64,000 bases of DNA from Oscarella lobularis. Lineage: Eukaryota; Porifera; Homoscleromorpha; Homosclerophorida; Oscarellidae. Positions 13,848 to 25,232 of this stretch are shown piece after piece. Below the pieces are notes generated by a model, which did not search any database, was not told where the DNA came from, and saw only the letters and a program-made list of their open reading frames with translations. The stretch lies in NCBI RefSeq assembly GCF_947507565.1, contig NC_089188.1, forward strand, positions 248,001 to 312,000. The letters are read 5' to 3'. Each line of letters starts with the position of its first letter. Within the stretch, counting starts at the first letter, position 1. Made by a program: the position numbers and the translations under genes.

Positions 13848-15180
13848 GGTTTGTTACGCACACACACAGCCGCTGCCTGTCTTTGTATTGTAGAACTAGT
13901 ATGTTAAGTTTGTGCCTTTCTTTGAAAAAATCGAATTCACTAACGAGCGCCTGCTCCAGTAAGAATATCGTCTTCTATCTTAATTAATTAACAGGTGAGT
14001 CGTCAAGTCCCTTTTTAGTATGAGAAATGTTGCTGGAACGGTGGTAAAACATGACAAGTCCTTACTTTTTCTTCGATGTCTCACAGATATTCGGTGTACG
14101 TTTTCGTCTATTTTATACGTTCTAAGCTCAAATCGATGCTTGCGCGTCAGTACAGGTTTTTTTGCAGTAGTTTAATGCTTTTCTGGCTTAGATAAGTGAG
14201 TCTTTCTTGGGTTCGAAGAAACGATTTCTACTACGACGTACCTCCCAAAAGAGTTCTGTCTCGCTATTACTAGTCCTACTTCTTCTTAGTCATCGGTCGT
14301 ATTCACATGCGTACCGTCAGAGCTAATTGAATAAAGTTATGCCTCTAAACGACGGTTTTTCCCCATTGGAGCCCCGATTTTCTAACAACTAGCTGGACGC
14401 AATACCTCTTATGCGGTAAACTTTCTACGTGATTTGCATCGACGACGAATCTTTTCTCGCGTTAGAAAATGCTAACAAAGTTCAGCACGTGACGACGACA
14501 AGCCGAGTCCCGTAGTAGAATTCCGGCTTTGTCTGAATCGACGCTGTCAGAAGACTCAGGTCGATCCACGCTCATCGCACCGACTTTTTCGCCTCTTTGC
14601 AGCTCAAGCAACGCAGATTCAAATACGCCAATGGGTAAGCGCACGTTTCTCGTTCATTTTTCGTCCGCCCGGCGCGTTGCGACAATGCCTGTGTCTTGTC
14701 TCAACGCGAAGAACGACGTAGAGCGCGCGCGTGGATGCCTCTGCGGGTAGAATACAGTATGAACCGAAGGAGTGGCCTAAAGCTGCCTAAGGCGGGGTAA
14801 AACTAATTGCACTAATTGCACGTGCACTCCAACAGCGATTGCCGTAAGAATTAGGGATTTACAGCTAAACTGAAGAACGATCGCCATTCGCTTCTTTTTT
14901 TACATCGTCTGCCTTCCTGCCAGCGCGAAAAAGGACCCAGAATCAGTTTGGAGTTGATTCAGGCTAGTTTCAGTGGAGTTTCATGCGTAAGCTTTCAGCC
15001 TATATTTACGGCAATCGATGTCGATTCGTGTATGATTTTCTCTCAGGCGTCACAACAGATTTAGAAAAGCGCGGACGGAGCGCGTTAGGGTGCGCGGCAG
15101 TTTTTTGGAGAGATTTGCACGAAAAAGCACCATTTATATGCAGTTTCGGACTTCGAAAAAGGATAAATAGGACGTTTGAA
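13848..15180. other. Downstream flank of the MAM/LDLa gene, no gene seen
   Basis: AT-rich flank without convincing coding sequence. An AATAAA lies at 14330-14335, about 480 bases after the stop codon, and could serve as polyadenylation signal; it is altered in the duplicate copy. The block around 14330-14520 is the best conserved part between the two duplication units. Confidence 0.5.
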
Positions 15181-15192
15181 CGCTTATCTTCA

Positions 15193-15300
15193 ACCGGTCA
15201 GCGTGGCCGAGTGGGTAGCGCATGCGGCCTGATGCCCGGATGTCCACATTCATACGAGATCGCTGGTTCGAACCCCGAAGACAACAAAAAAAAGAGAAAG
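15193..15300 (+). repeat. tRNA-like SINE or decayed tRNA
   Basis: A box TGGCCGAGTGG (15204-15214) and B box GGTTCGAACCC (15265-15275) match RNA polymerase III internal promoter consensus at tRNA-like spacing. The would-be acceptor arms do not pair and the T stem is poor, so this is not a working tRNA. An A-rich tail follows at 15286-15300, as in tRNA-derived SINEs. It lies in the part of duplication unit 1 that unit 2 lacks. Confidence 0.5.
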
Positions 15301-16265
15301 AATATACGGGTAACTAGGGGGTAAGACGGATGTACGGGGTCTCAGAAAGAATGGGGAAGAAGGAATTCTTTAATTATTCTTTATCTAATTAGTACTAATT
15401 AATCTAATTAATTGTTAAGACACTTCTTCGGTTCATTCTAAACTTCGTCCGTTTCTGCTCTCTAGCGACTTTTTCGCTACGAGCGGCGACGTGACACGAA
15501 TCGCGGATGTGACGACGCTCTCGCGTAATCCACTCGCCATTCGTCGATTCCTCATCTCGTGCACTCCCACTTCGTTTCATTTGTTCCCTTCTTCTTTTTG
15601 GCTAATCGTCGCGTGTTTCGTTTTTTTTCTAAACTGGCAACAGGCACGTACGTCGATTTTAATTGGGTGAATCGAAGTTTTACTGTGCTCATTCGAAATG
15701 CGGAGAGGAGTGTGAATTGACTCCAGAGGTCTCCTTCACCGTGTGCTGAGGTCTGAACGCTCGATCTAAAGATCTCTCGGCTTCTATCGTGTTTAGACAT
15801 TTCGTTTTGTATTAGAGCTAGAAACAAGTCAAATCGTGGAAGACATGAACTCAAACGAAACCAGATGAAGCAGCTGCGAATTTTTGACTCTAGGAAAACA
15901 GAAAGTGGCTGAAGCGACGATGAAGTCATGTGAGTCGTTATAGGAGAAGATGGATAATAATGAGCTAGATGTAGCTGCCGGTTTTTCTCACTTGAGCTCC
16001 CACTTCGAAATCGTTTGTTGATTGAAAACTCGGGTACGAGTTCTTCGTAACAGTGTACCCTTTATTTCGTTGGGCTCCACGAGGTGTTAGTAAAGTGTTT
16101 CCATCGTTTCCTTTTGCCGTCAGATATTAATTCTGGTCTCTTTTCAGGGAATTTGGCTAGAATCTCTTTTTGGAAGAAGTCTTGAGAAATAAGATGTCAC
16201 AGTATCGGCTTTGTTGATATATTTTATATAACTTTATCATTACTTATTTTCCGTAGTTGTAGTAT
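15301..16265. other. Spacer up to the duplication junction, no gene seen
   Basis: No coding signal I trust. From about 15655 the sequence again matches the flank of the second unit (about 19860-20609). Confidence 0.45.
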
Positions 16266-18069
16266 ATGAGCGTCTATCTCGAAACGGGCGGCAAATCGAC
16301 GCAGATTTGGACGAGACAGCGCGCCCAGGGCAATCGATGGGTCCAAGGCACCGTTCCTCTTATCAGTTCCACGCCGTATACGCTTCGCTTTGAAGCGGTC
16401 GCTGGGACGAGTTTCACCGGCGATATCGCTCTCGACGACATCAAATTCGTCGGCTGTCCGCCCGGTCCGACGCCGCCGCCGCCTCCGACGTATCCGCCGG
16501 GCGTGGGCGTGGGCGATTGTAATTTCGAGAGTTGCGTTGGTGGTTTGTCGCCGTGCTGTTGGAAGAATATCGCGCAGGGCGATAATTTCGATTGGATACG
16601 AGGCAAGGGGCTCACTCCTTCGGTGACGACGGGACCGTCGAGCGATCACACGTATGGGAACTATTCCGGACATTATATGTATATTGAAGCGTCGGATCAG
16701 AGTCTGTTTTCGTGGTACTACGCGAAATTGGTGAGCCGAAAGATGAAGGGTGTTCCCAAGCCCGGACTTTGTTCGTTGACGATTTGGTATCATATGAGTG
16801 GAAGCAACGTCGGTCGATTGACGATTTTGAAGGAGCCGGACAGCGTCTTTTCGTTCAGCTATCCGACGCTGTGGACGGCGAGAGGAGATCAGGGCAGCAT
16901 GTGGAAGAACGTCACCGTCGATCTTTACACGACCGCTTATTCGAGTAACGATTTTCAACTGTCGGTTCGCGCCGATCAGGTTACGTCGCGATCGAGCGAT
17001 ATTGCCGTTGACGATTTCATGTTTTCCGACGGTTGCGACGCCTATTTTGTGGACACGAAGCCGTGCTATAATCTTGACGTTTGTCATCCGGTTACAAACG
17101 AAACGATGCCGCCAACCGACTGCCACGAACTCTTCTGCGTGAACGGGGGAACGTGTTACATCCAATTCGGCGAATCCTATTGCCATTGCGTTGGATTGTT
17201 CGGCGGACGACGATGCGAGAAGCCGATTACGGTGACGTCGGCTCCGACGACTCGCAAGACGACGACGAAGGCGCCTACGACAATGCGTCTATCGACTGCG
17301 GCGCCGACCGTGTCAGCCTGTCCGAACCAAGCGTGCGATCCGACGGCGAACGATTGCGTTTGCAGCGTTCTCAGCGAACCGCTTTATTGTCAAACGTGCG
17401 AGCAGACGGCTGTTACGTGCGACTACTGCGTGTGCCAGGTGATACAAGGTAAAAGAATGTGCTACTTCACGCAGGCTTACGTTAATCAACTCAAAACACC
17501 TGAGCCTGGGAAGCCTACGGAATTGGCAAGCAGCAGTCATCATGGTATTTCATGCAATCATAATCGGTTATCGTTATTCTTTTTTTTTAATGTAGCTGGT
17601 ATGTATGCTGCTATTGGAGTGAGCATAGCCGTTGTAGGCATCATTGTTGTTGCTGTTATTATCTATTCTATTTTGTCTAAGAAGTGAGTCGTCAATATTT
17701 GCGTGATTTTTTGTTGGTAAATCTGAGACGCTTTTATAGGTATCAGACCCAGAAGGACGTCGCCACTGGTGCGAGCCGGCCTCGAAGCGGAATGTTGTCC
17801 GAAGCCGCTTCGGGTGTCGGTAATCCTGTCTACAACATGTACGGCGCTGAGGACGGCGGAACGGACAGCATGGACAACATCGACGACGTGAGTCTCGTCT
17901 TAGACAAATAGAAATTAAACTGTGACGTCAACTTTATTTTTCTTAGGTTGACATGTCGGATATGTTTTCGCCGGGTGAAGCGACCTTGCCCAAGTTCCAC
18001 GGCACTCTAGGCAAGGAGGCTCAGGCCAATCCTCTATACGCGGATCCGTATGCGCAAATGGATCAGTGA
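16266..18069 (+). CDS. 5'-truncated paralogue of the MAM/LDLa gene: half MAM, MAM, EGF, Cys-rich stalk, span, NPxY tail
   Basis: Exons 16266-17544, 17596-17693, 17740-17887 and 17947-18069. The frame enters in the middle of a MAM, exactly at the duplication junction, with an in-frame ATG at 16266 but no signal peptide. It then holds a complete MAM (to about 17045), an EGF-like module (about 17110-17220, CVNGGTC and CHC motifs), a Thr-rich mucin-like linker, a Cys-rich segment, a membrane span, and a tail almost identical to the parent with NPVY and NPLY. The EGF to Cys-rich segment is missing from the upstream gene. The frame has no lesion over 1.8 kb, so it is either young, selected, or still used as alternative 3' exons of the giant gene by splicing past its stop. 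A pseudogene is the alternative. Confidence 0.7.
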
Positions 18070-20609
18070 GTTATGTTACGCACACGCAGCCGCTGCTTTT
18101 CATTGTATTTTAGAACTAGTATGTTAAGTTCTAGTGTGTTAAGTTTGTGCCTTTCTTTGTAATTCACTAACGAGCGCCTGGTCGAGTAATTATTGTAGGT
18201 AGTTGATCAAAAATAACCTCTGTGATCACAGATACCCTGTAATCACAGATATCATTTTATCAGTGATACCCTGTGATGACAGATTACCCTTGTGATCGCA
18301 GAGACCTTGCGATCATATATACCCTGTGATCACAGATACCCTGGAGTCACAGATAGCATTTGATCACAGGCACCCTGTGATCACAGCTACATACCCTGTG
18401 ATCACAGATATCCGCTGACGACAGATAGCCTGTGATCACAGATACCCTGTGATGATATATAACCCCTGTGATCACAGATAACTTCTTCGATCACAGATTC
18501 CCCTTTGATAACAGATACCCGTGATCACAGATACCCCTGTGATTACAGATATCTCTCTGATTACAGATCACAGATACCCTGTGATCACAGATATCATGTA
18601 GTCACAGATACCATGTGATCACAGATAACCCCTGTGATGACAGATACCCCCAAGATGATAAAAAGCGCCGGTGATCACAGATAACACCTGTGATCACAGA
18701 TACCCGTGTGATCATATAAAACCAAATCCCTTTTTAAAAAGAACTCCAGCTAACATTACTCAAGTAGTAGTAGATGGAGCTTCAACAGGAGCTTAAGGTA
18801 TTCAAATACAAAATGGGATCTTAGGTATTTAAATAGCTAAAATAAAAGCCGACAAACACTCATTTTTGGGTTTCGCCATTAAGTCGAAGTCCGTACTGTA
18901 CAATGTTTGATAATCTGTCGTCAAGTTTGGTTCATAGCCACGTGCATGCACACCCGCTGTCCGATGTGTGGCTTCGCAAAGAGGGATAGCTGATGTGCGA
19001 GAGCGAGTCTTACGAGCATTGTGCACGTGGCCATTAAAAACCAAACTAAATATTTAAAAGTAATTGCAATCTCAAGAAGCCTCTACGTAGAAAGATCCTA
19101 CAGTACGCGGGAAGATAGAGTGCGAGTATTTCTTGTAATATTGATCTCTTTTCTGACGTTTCTTTCTTTGAAAAATCTACGTGCCACGATGTTGGACACG
19201 TGGGTGCGGCGAAGCTTCAAACCGAAACGTCTCTTCTATTTTATGGATTCTGAGCTCGAATCGATGCTTGAGCGTTTCTTGAGGTCTCGCTGAAGAAGTA
19301 TATTGCTTTGGGGCTGAGCTAAGGGACGTCTTTCATGGGTGCGAAACAGCGCGAATGTCGATTTCTACTAGACGAGCCTCCCAAAACTGTTCTGTCTCGC
19401 TCTTACTAGTCATACCGCTTCCTACTCTTTGTTCGTAACCACCTGCGTACCGTCAGAGCAAATTGAATGAATTTATGCCTCCAAACGACGGTTTTTCCCC
19501 ATTGGAGCCCCGATTTTCTAATTACCTGCTGAAGGCAATATCTCTCATGCGGTAAACCTGTTACGCGAGTTGCATCGACAGAGAATCTTTCTTCGCGATC
19601 GAAAAAGCTAGTAAAGTTCATCACGTGACGACGACAAGCCGAGTCCCGTAGTCCGGGTTAGTTGAACGAAGCTTTGTCAATGTCTCCGGCCGTAATCTCG
19701 CACGCTCATCGCAATCCTTGATCGCAACGACTTCTTTGCCTCTTTGAAGCGCAAGCAGCTCGGATTTGAGCACGCGAATGGTCTTCCAACAAATGTGTAC
19801 GTTTAGCTGAAAGCTACGTCACGTTTTTCGCTTTTTTCCTCCACAGATTCGTCGATTCTGCGTGAAGGTCTTCTTGTTCTCATTCGAAATGCAGAGGAGG
19901 AGGATAAATCGAGTACAGAGGTCTCCTTCGCCGTCTGCATGCTGAGGTCTGTACGCTCTAAATCCATAGATCTCTCGACCTCTATCGCGCTTAGGAAACG
20001 ATCGTGGCGCGTTCGACCTGAATCAACTCGCCTGCATAGATTCTGACGTTTGGTTTTGTATTAGAGCTCCAAACGAGTCAAATCGTCGACGACATGAACT
20101 GAAACGAGACCAGATGAAGCAGCTGCGAGTTTTCGACAGTGGGAGAGCAGAAAGTGGCTAATGCGACAATGAAAACATGTAAGTCTTTATAGGAGAACTT
20201 CGAAAAAAAATTGCTCAATTCAAAATTAACTATATACGCTCCCTGAAGAGAGTTTTTGTATCTGTCACTTGTCCGTGCGGATAGATAAGCTAGATAGAAA
20301 ATAATGAGCTAGATATAGCTAACGGTTTTTCTCCCTTTAGCTTCCACTTCGAAATCGTTAGTTAATTGAATACTCAGTTACGAGTTCTTCCTAACAGTGT
20401 GCGCTTTATTTCGTTGGGCTCCACGAGATGTTGGTATATTAATTCTATCGTTTCCTTTTGCCGTCACATATTAATTCTGGTCTTCTTTCAAGGAAGTTGG
20501 CTAGAAACTCTTTCTGGAAGAAGTTCTAAGAAATATGATGTTCCAGTATCGGCGTTGTTGCTACATTTTATGAGTTTTTTCATTTGTTATTTACTGTAGT
20601 TGCAGTATA
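16267..20609 (+). repeat. Tandem segmental duplication, unit 2
   Basis: Counterpart of 12337-16266. The right end (a GTAGTTGCAGTATA stretch ending at 20609) matches the sequence just before the junction at 16266, which defines a head-to-tail duplication. Unit-specific parts are the EGF segment (about 17110-17510) and the minisatellite (about 18190-18720). Confidence 0.85.
18190..18720. repeat. Minisatellite of palindromic GATCACAG units
   Basis: About 25-30 degenerate copies of a 17-18 base unit reading CTGTGATCACAGATACC. Each good copy contains the 12-base perfect palindrome CTGTGATCACAG. It is absent from the matching place in duplication unit 1, so it expanded or inserted after the duplication. 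There are no spacers of CRISPR type and no coding frame. Confidence 0.9.
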
Positions 20610-20640
20610 GGTAGTTGCAGAGTTGTCATAGAGTGTAGTA
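18721..20640. other. Downstream flank of the truncated paralogue, no gene seen
   Basis: Matches 13985-16266 in blocks at perhaps 75-85 percent identity by eye. No coding signal beyond short chance frames. Confidence 0.5.
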
Positions 20641-21111
20641 ATGTCGACGTAGCATTGCGATGACAGGGTCCTGAGCACGACCCTGCATTAGATATGAAAC
20701 TGCTCAGAGGCCCCCTGGAAGAGGTGTCGTGTGCACGCGCGTCGCTAGCAGACATTTATTAAATAAAACCCGGAAGTAAACCGGAACTTCTGAAAAAAAA
20801 TTGCACATGGATCTTGCATGTTTCGCTGTCCGCCTGCACGGACCGCGAGAGTCCGTACAGGCTTCGGTTGGGTGGGGGTCATCCTCTCTACTCCCCCGTC
20901 GGAGTTAGAGCCTGTTTAGTCTCCCGGCTCGGACGCCTGGGAACGACAGCCCTCGGATGTGAGTTCTGCCGGTCTGATTCCAGGGGGACCGCTATTGTAA
21001 CCCACCGCGTCTTCCTAAGTGGGGTGGCAGTTTATCACTCATGCCACGGGAGTAGGGGATTGAATCCCCTGCGTTCAAGCCACGTTTACCCTCTCTGGCT
21101 CAAGAGTTGGG
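20641..21111. other. GC-rich segment of unknown kind next to the fold-back element
   Basis: Bases 20815-21110 are markedly more GC-rich than the flanks and contain several short hairpins, for example GGGGATTGAATCCCC near 21056-21070. The only long frame (20814-21128) does not look like a known protein. It could be a structured RNA, a repeat fragment or a decayed exon. Confidence 0.3.
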
Positions 21112-22657
21112 CTGTGGGGTCAGTATAGTAGATCGTAAGTATAGTAGATCAATACGTGACTGTGTCGTAAGCACTATGTAGGCTTTCGTCACAGTGACGT
21201 CACTCTGCACAACACACGCTGTCTAATATATTGACATTCTCTTCAAAAATTACGTTCGCGTGTTACATTTACTCATTTTCGAAAGGTTTTTTACTGATCT
21301 AAAATACTGACGATCTATTATACTGACGTCCGTATATTAGATCGTCAGCAAATTAGATCAGCGTTATTGTACTCCACAAAGGTGCGGATAGGCTGCCTTG
21401 GCAGCAGACGTGCACGTAACAAGAAGGCTCACCCTATTCAATCGGATTCTTCTTGGATTCTTCGTCAGCGCCTACCCTTAGCTCCATGGACGAGGCGGTA
21501 AGCGAGAGCACGCAACAAATTGTTATTTGTCACATTGGTCAAGTGCACTTCCTAGCTGATGATAATATAATAGAAAACAATACGGCGACCGAGAAGCACC
21601 TACAAAAAGAAACAATTTATATATCTAATAACCAGTAACTCGGTCAAGCTGCTGCACCGTCAATTGGTGACGTCAAATTTTGGCAAACAGCTACTTAGTG
21701 AGAAACATCGTCTGATGGAAACCCTATTGCAACTATAGTCCTGTCCAATTGACGGTCCGCTAACATTCTTTACATTTTTTGAAGGCGTTTGTCCTTGCAG
21801 TGCTATTTGGATCGCTGGGAGGTAACATCAAAGTTGTTTCACAATTATTGCTGTGTTATAGACATTCCCACCCTACAAGATAAACAGTAAAGTCACTCCT
21901 GTGATGGTAGGGTTGAGCACATATTACTACACCCACCCATAAAGATTCAAAACAAGAAAAGTAGCTTATCAGACGATGTTTCTCCCCAAGTAGCTGTTTG
22001 CCAAAATTTGACGTCACCAAGTGACGGTGCAGCAGCTTGTCCGAGTTATCAGGTATATAAATTGTTTCTTCTTGTAGGTGCTTCTCGGTCGCCGTATTGT
22101 TTTCAATTATATTATCATCAGCTAGGTAGTGAACTTGACCAATGTGACCTATACCAATTTGTTGCGTGCTCTCGCTTACCGCCTCGTCCATGGAGCTTAA
22201 AGTCGGCGCTGACGAAGAATATTATATCTGACGAAGAATCCAACGGAATAGGGTGAGCCTTCTCGTTACGTTCACGTCTGCTGCCAAGCCAGCCTATCCG
22301 CATGCTCTAGAGTACAGAAAAAGCCAGAAAAAGGAAGAAACGCATGCTATTGCTGGTATTGTTGTTGTCGTTGTCGTATATGTACCTTTGTGGAGTACAA
22401 TAACGCTGATCTAATTTGCTGACGATCTAATATACTGACGTCAGTATAATAGATCGTCAGTATTTTAGATCAGTAAAGAACCTTTCGAAAATGAGTAAAT
22501 GTAATACGCGAACGTAATGACGCTGTCGATTTTTGAAGAGAATGTCAATATATTAGACCGCGTGTGTTGTGCAGGGTGACGTCACTGTGACGAATGCGTA
22601 CGTAGTGCTGACGTATTGATCTACTATACTGACGATCTACTATACTGACCCCACAGG
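21112..22657. mobile_element. Fold-back (long inverted repeat) DNA element
   Basis: The left end begins CTGTGGGGTCAGTATAGTAG and the right end is its reverse complement. The arms, roughly 21112-21720 and 21965-22657, are inverted copies with several indels. Each arm carries subterminal repeats of AGTATAGTAGATC and a copy of one short coding-like frame starting MDEAVSESTQQI, at 21486-21638 (+) and 21856-22191 (minus). A possible 4-base target duplication (GGGC) flanks it. No transposase was recognised, so it is probably non-autonomous. Confidence 0.75.
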
Positions 22658-24315
22658 GCCGGTTTTATATAGACACCTCGGGGCCCAGAGATGAATGTGC
22701 CTACAAAACAAAGAAAACAAGTTCAGATCAAATGAAAAGAACCTGACGAGAAACAGGCACATCCTTTGCGTTTGCGTTCTCTTTGCTATGGCACAAAGCT
22801 AGTGAAGAAAAACAGTGTTGCGAACGTTGCGTTAAAGAGTTTGGGGTCATTGAGTACCCGTGACGTTGCAGAACGGTGCTCCTCTAAAAGAGAATCCCAG
22901 CTTGGCATCATTCTGTATCCTTTACATATAGTACTGATGACACTAGAACAATCAAAATTTAGACCTTAGGTCCAGTCTTCGTATGTACTACGTTACCCAG
23001 TTTGAACATTTCGTTGACTAAGAACGACATTCTTGGCTGTTCGTCGTGCAGCTTTGCGTCGTTGTCCTCTGCCATCGAAGTGATATTCTGTAATGTCCTA
23101 ACTCTTGTTTCTGCTGAAGAAATTGGGTTTTGATACGCGTACAGAATCCACTGAATCTATTCCTCTTAACGAATCACCTATTTCGACTGAGGTGGCTCTT
23201 TACAAGTAACACCTATTCTATTCTCTTCCTCATCCCTTCTTTCACTTTATAGTCTCCGTGTCTAGTATTCAAATTCACACCTGATTGACCTATCATCAAT
23301 TCATTTCTTTGTAAATAAATATTCTACTCTACTTTCAAACGATTTCGCCCCGGCCTCTTCCGCCCGTGAGTCGACTACCTCCAACTGACAATTCCTTAGA
23401 GGCTTCAACAGGAATATAAGAAAATGATCCTTTGCAAAATATTACAGTTATTGATTTACTGCGTCCACTTGCTTTAAATAAGGATGAGAGGATGAATTGG
23501 CCTCACGTGAAAATTGTCCGTAGGCGCGAGAAAGAAAAGAGTGTTCGTTTCCTAAGAACTCCAATAGATAAAAACCAAACAATAAAAATTAAATATAATC
23601 CTACACTCGCATTCAGATCCACGACAACACAATTATTAATCAGTCCCAGCAAAAAAAGTGTGACGACGTCGACGCATAGAAAGAATTGCCTTGGCTCCAC
23701 GTTTAATAAGATCAATATTAGTAGAGTCTCTAAGAACCAGTTGTCATGTATACATAGAAACAAATTGATATACCTTACTCTGATCCGTGCTAACCTCAAA
23801 CGAGAGTCAGAGTCGCTTTTTTGAAAAAGATTCTCTCGTCTCAAATCGTTTTCTGAGCAATCGCTATCTCTACAAAAATTTGAGCAAACATATGATATTT
23901 CTTTCTCGTCTATTTCACCGCTGCGGCTAATCGTCGTCGTGTTGATATCGACTGCAATTTTCTCGCCATTTGCAGCCTTTGACCGTTTCCATTTGTCTAC
24001 GAGAAAATGAAAGAATAGAGAAATTAATTCCATAGAAATGTCAACAGCATCCTTATGACTCGAACGCTATGGTGAAATTAATTTCATAGATATGTGAACA
24101 GCATCCTTATGAGTCGAATTCTATGAGAAGGAATCGTAATACAACAGTGAATGTATAAGGCTAGCATTAGTCTCATAATTCTATGAATCTACCATAAAGA
24201 AATAAGGGCTGTATTCTTTGCTGTAAGGGCAAGGTAAGGAATCCTATAAATCGATGCTATGGGAGTGAGGAGAAGAAGTAATTAACGTGCATGTATGACC
24301 AGAAAGAGACAAATG
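22658..24315. other. Intergenic stretch, no supported gene
   Basis: Frames at 23432-23824 (+) and 23503-24033 (minus) overlap on opposite strands and look like no family I know. The minus frame has hydrophobic stretches but no splice-supported extension. I see nothing firm here. Confidence 0.4.
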
Positions 24316-24680
24316 GGTGAGGCCCCCTTTGGGGGTTCAATACCGCTAGGGCCACTCAATTTTTGCTCGCAGCGGGCGTTAGGAACATCGCCTGCTTGTA
24401 TAATTCAACTCATATGGAAACCAACCTTCTAGCGTTTCGTTGCGAATCGAAGTAAAGAAATCGACATACGACGGACGAGAGAGGGGCTGCGAAAGGGAGA
24501 CGGATAAATTCGTCTCTAGGGCGACGGGGAAGAGTCGAGGCGCGTCGAAATCTCTGTCAAAATGTAGGCCTTCGACGTACCGTCACACAGATTAATGAAG
24601 ATGCGCCGCGAGCTTTACCTTACGCTTGTCGATACGAAAATCAGTTCGCGAGACCGGTTAGGGAGCCTCACTTTTTCAAT
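24316..24680 (+). repeat. RTK-upstream module, copy R1 (divergent)
   Basis: It shares with R2 and R3 the opening GAGGCCCC-type block, GACGGATAAATTCG, a TGTAGGCCTT block, a CTTTACCTTACG-type block and the closing TTAGGGAGCCTCAC. R2 and R3 lie upstream of kinase genes B-like and A-like; R1 has no recognisable kinase gene beside it on the expected (left, minus-strand) side. It may mark a lost family member or be a dispersed repeat. Confidence 0.6.
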
Positions 24681-25232
24681 AAAGCACAAGCAAGCAGAGA
24701 AGCTGCTTTGAAAAAGCCAATCCGCATGAGGGAAGCGCGCCTTGCGAAAATACTCAGTCAAAAGGTTTGCTTTTTCTCAGACCATTACCCGGATAACAAC
24801 ACGACGACGTATAAATTATTAGCACGTGTCCACGTGGAAGAAAAATTAATAAAATTATTTCGGTCCCCCCTCTTCCTCGCGCCTCGCACGACGTTGCAAA
24901 TGGGTTCAAAGAACACGTTTGGAGCCAAATGTTCACTCAATTCTATGAACGGATTGCTGCATTACGAAAGAATAAACATTCCACAAAAAGATGGTAAACA
25001 AATAGCTATAACCAAAAGTCGCAAAATCTAGTGTCATCAAAGAAAAACGAATACAATTATGAATGAACGCTATAGCAGCGGTAATTAAGATAATCTACAA
25101 CAACACCACACTACAAATCACGTGAAACACCAACCAGACGTCTGAAAAATTGAAAACAAACAAAACATCAACAACAAGAGTTAGCCTAAGTCTAGATTTG
25201 GGCAGAGACCGCGCTGGGTCATTTACTCGTTT

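Larger units (their letters stand above)
12337..16266 (+). repeat. Tandem segmental duplication, unit 1
   Basis: This unit starts inside the penultimate MAM of the giant gene and runs through its 3' end and downstream flank. It matches 16267-20609. Bases 12337-13110 align with 16267-17040 at a constant offset of 3930 with no gaps and few differences. Downstream, blocks such as 14330-14520 match 19470-19650. A stretch of about 1 kb (roughly 14640-15650) is found only in this unit. Confidence 0.85.

Noticed and set aside
15193-15280. Functional tRNA gene
   Set aside because: A and B boxes are good, but acceptor and T stems do not pair.
18190-18720. CRISPR-like array
   Set aside because: Repeats are contiguous and degenerate without unique spacers, and the context is animal genes.
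23503-24033. 176-residue minus-strand membrane protein
   Set aside because: Hydrophobic stretches only, opposite-strand frame equally long, no family recognised.
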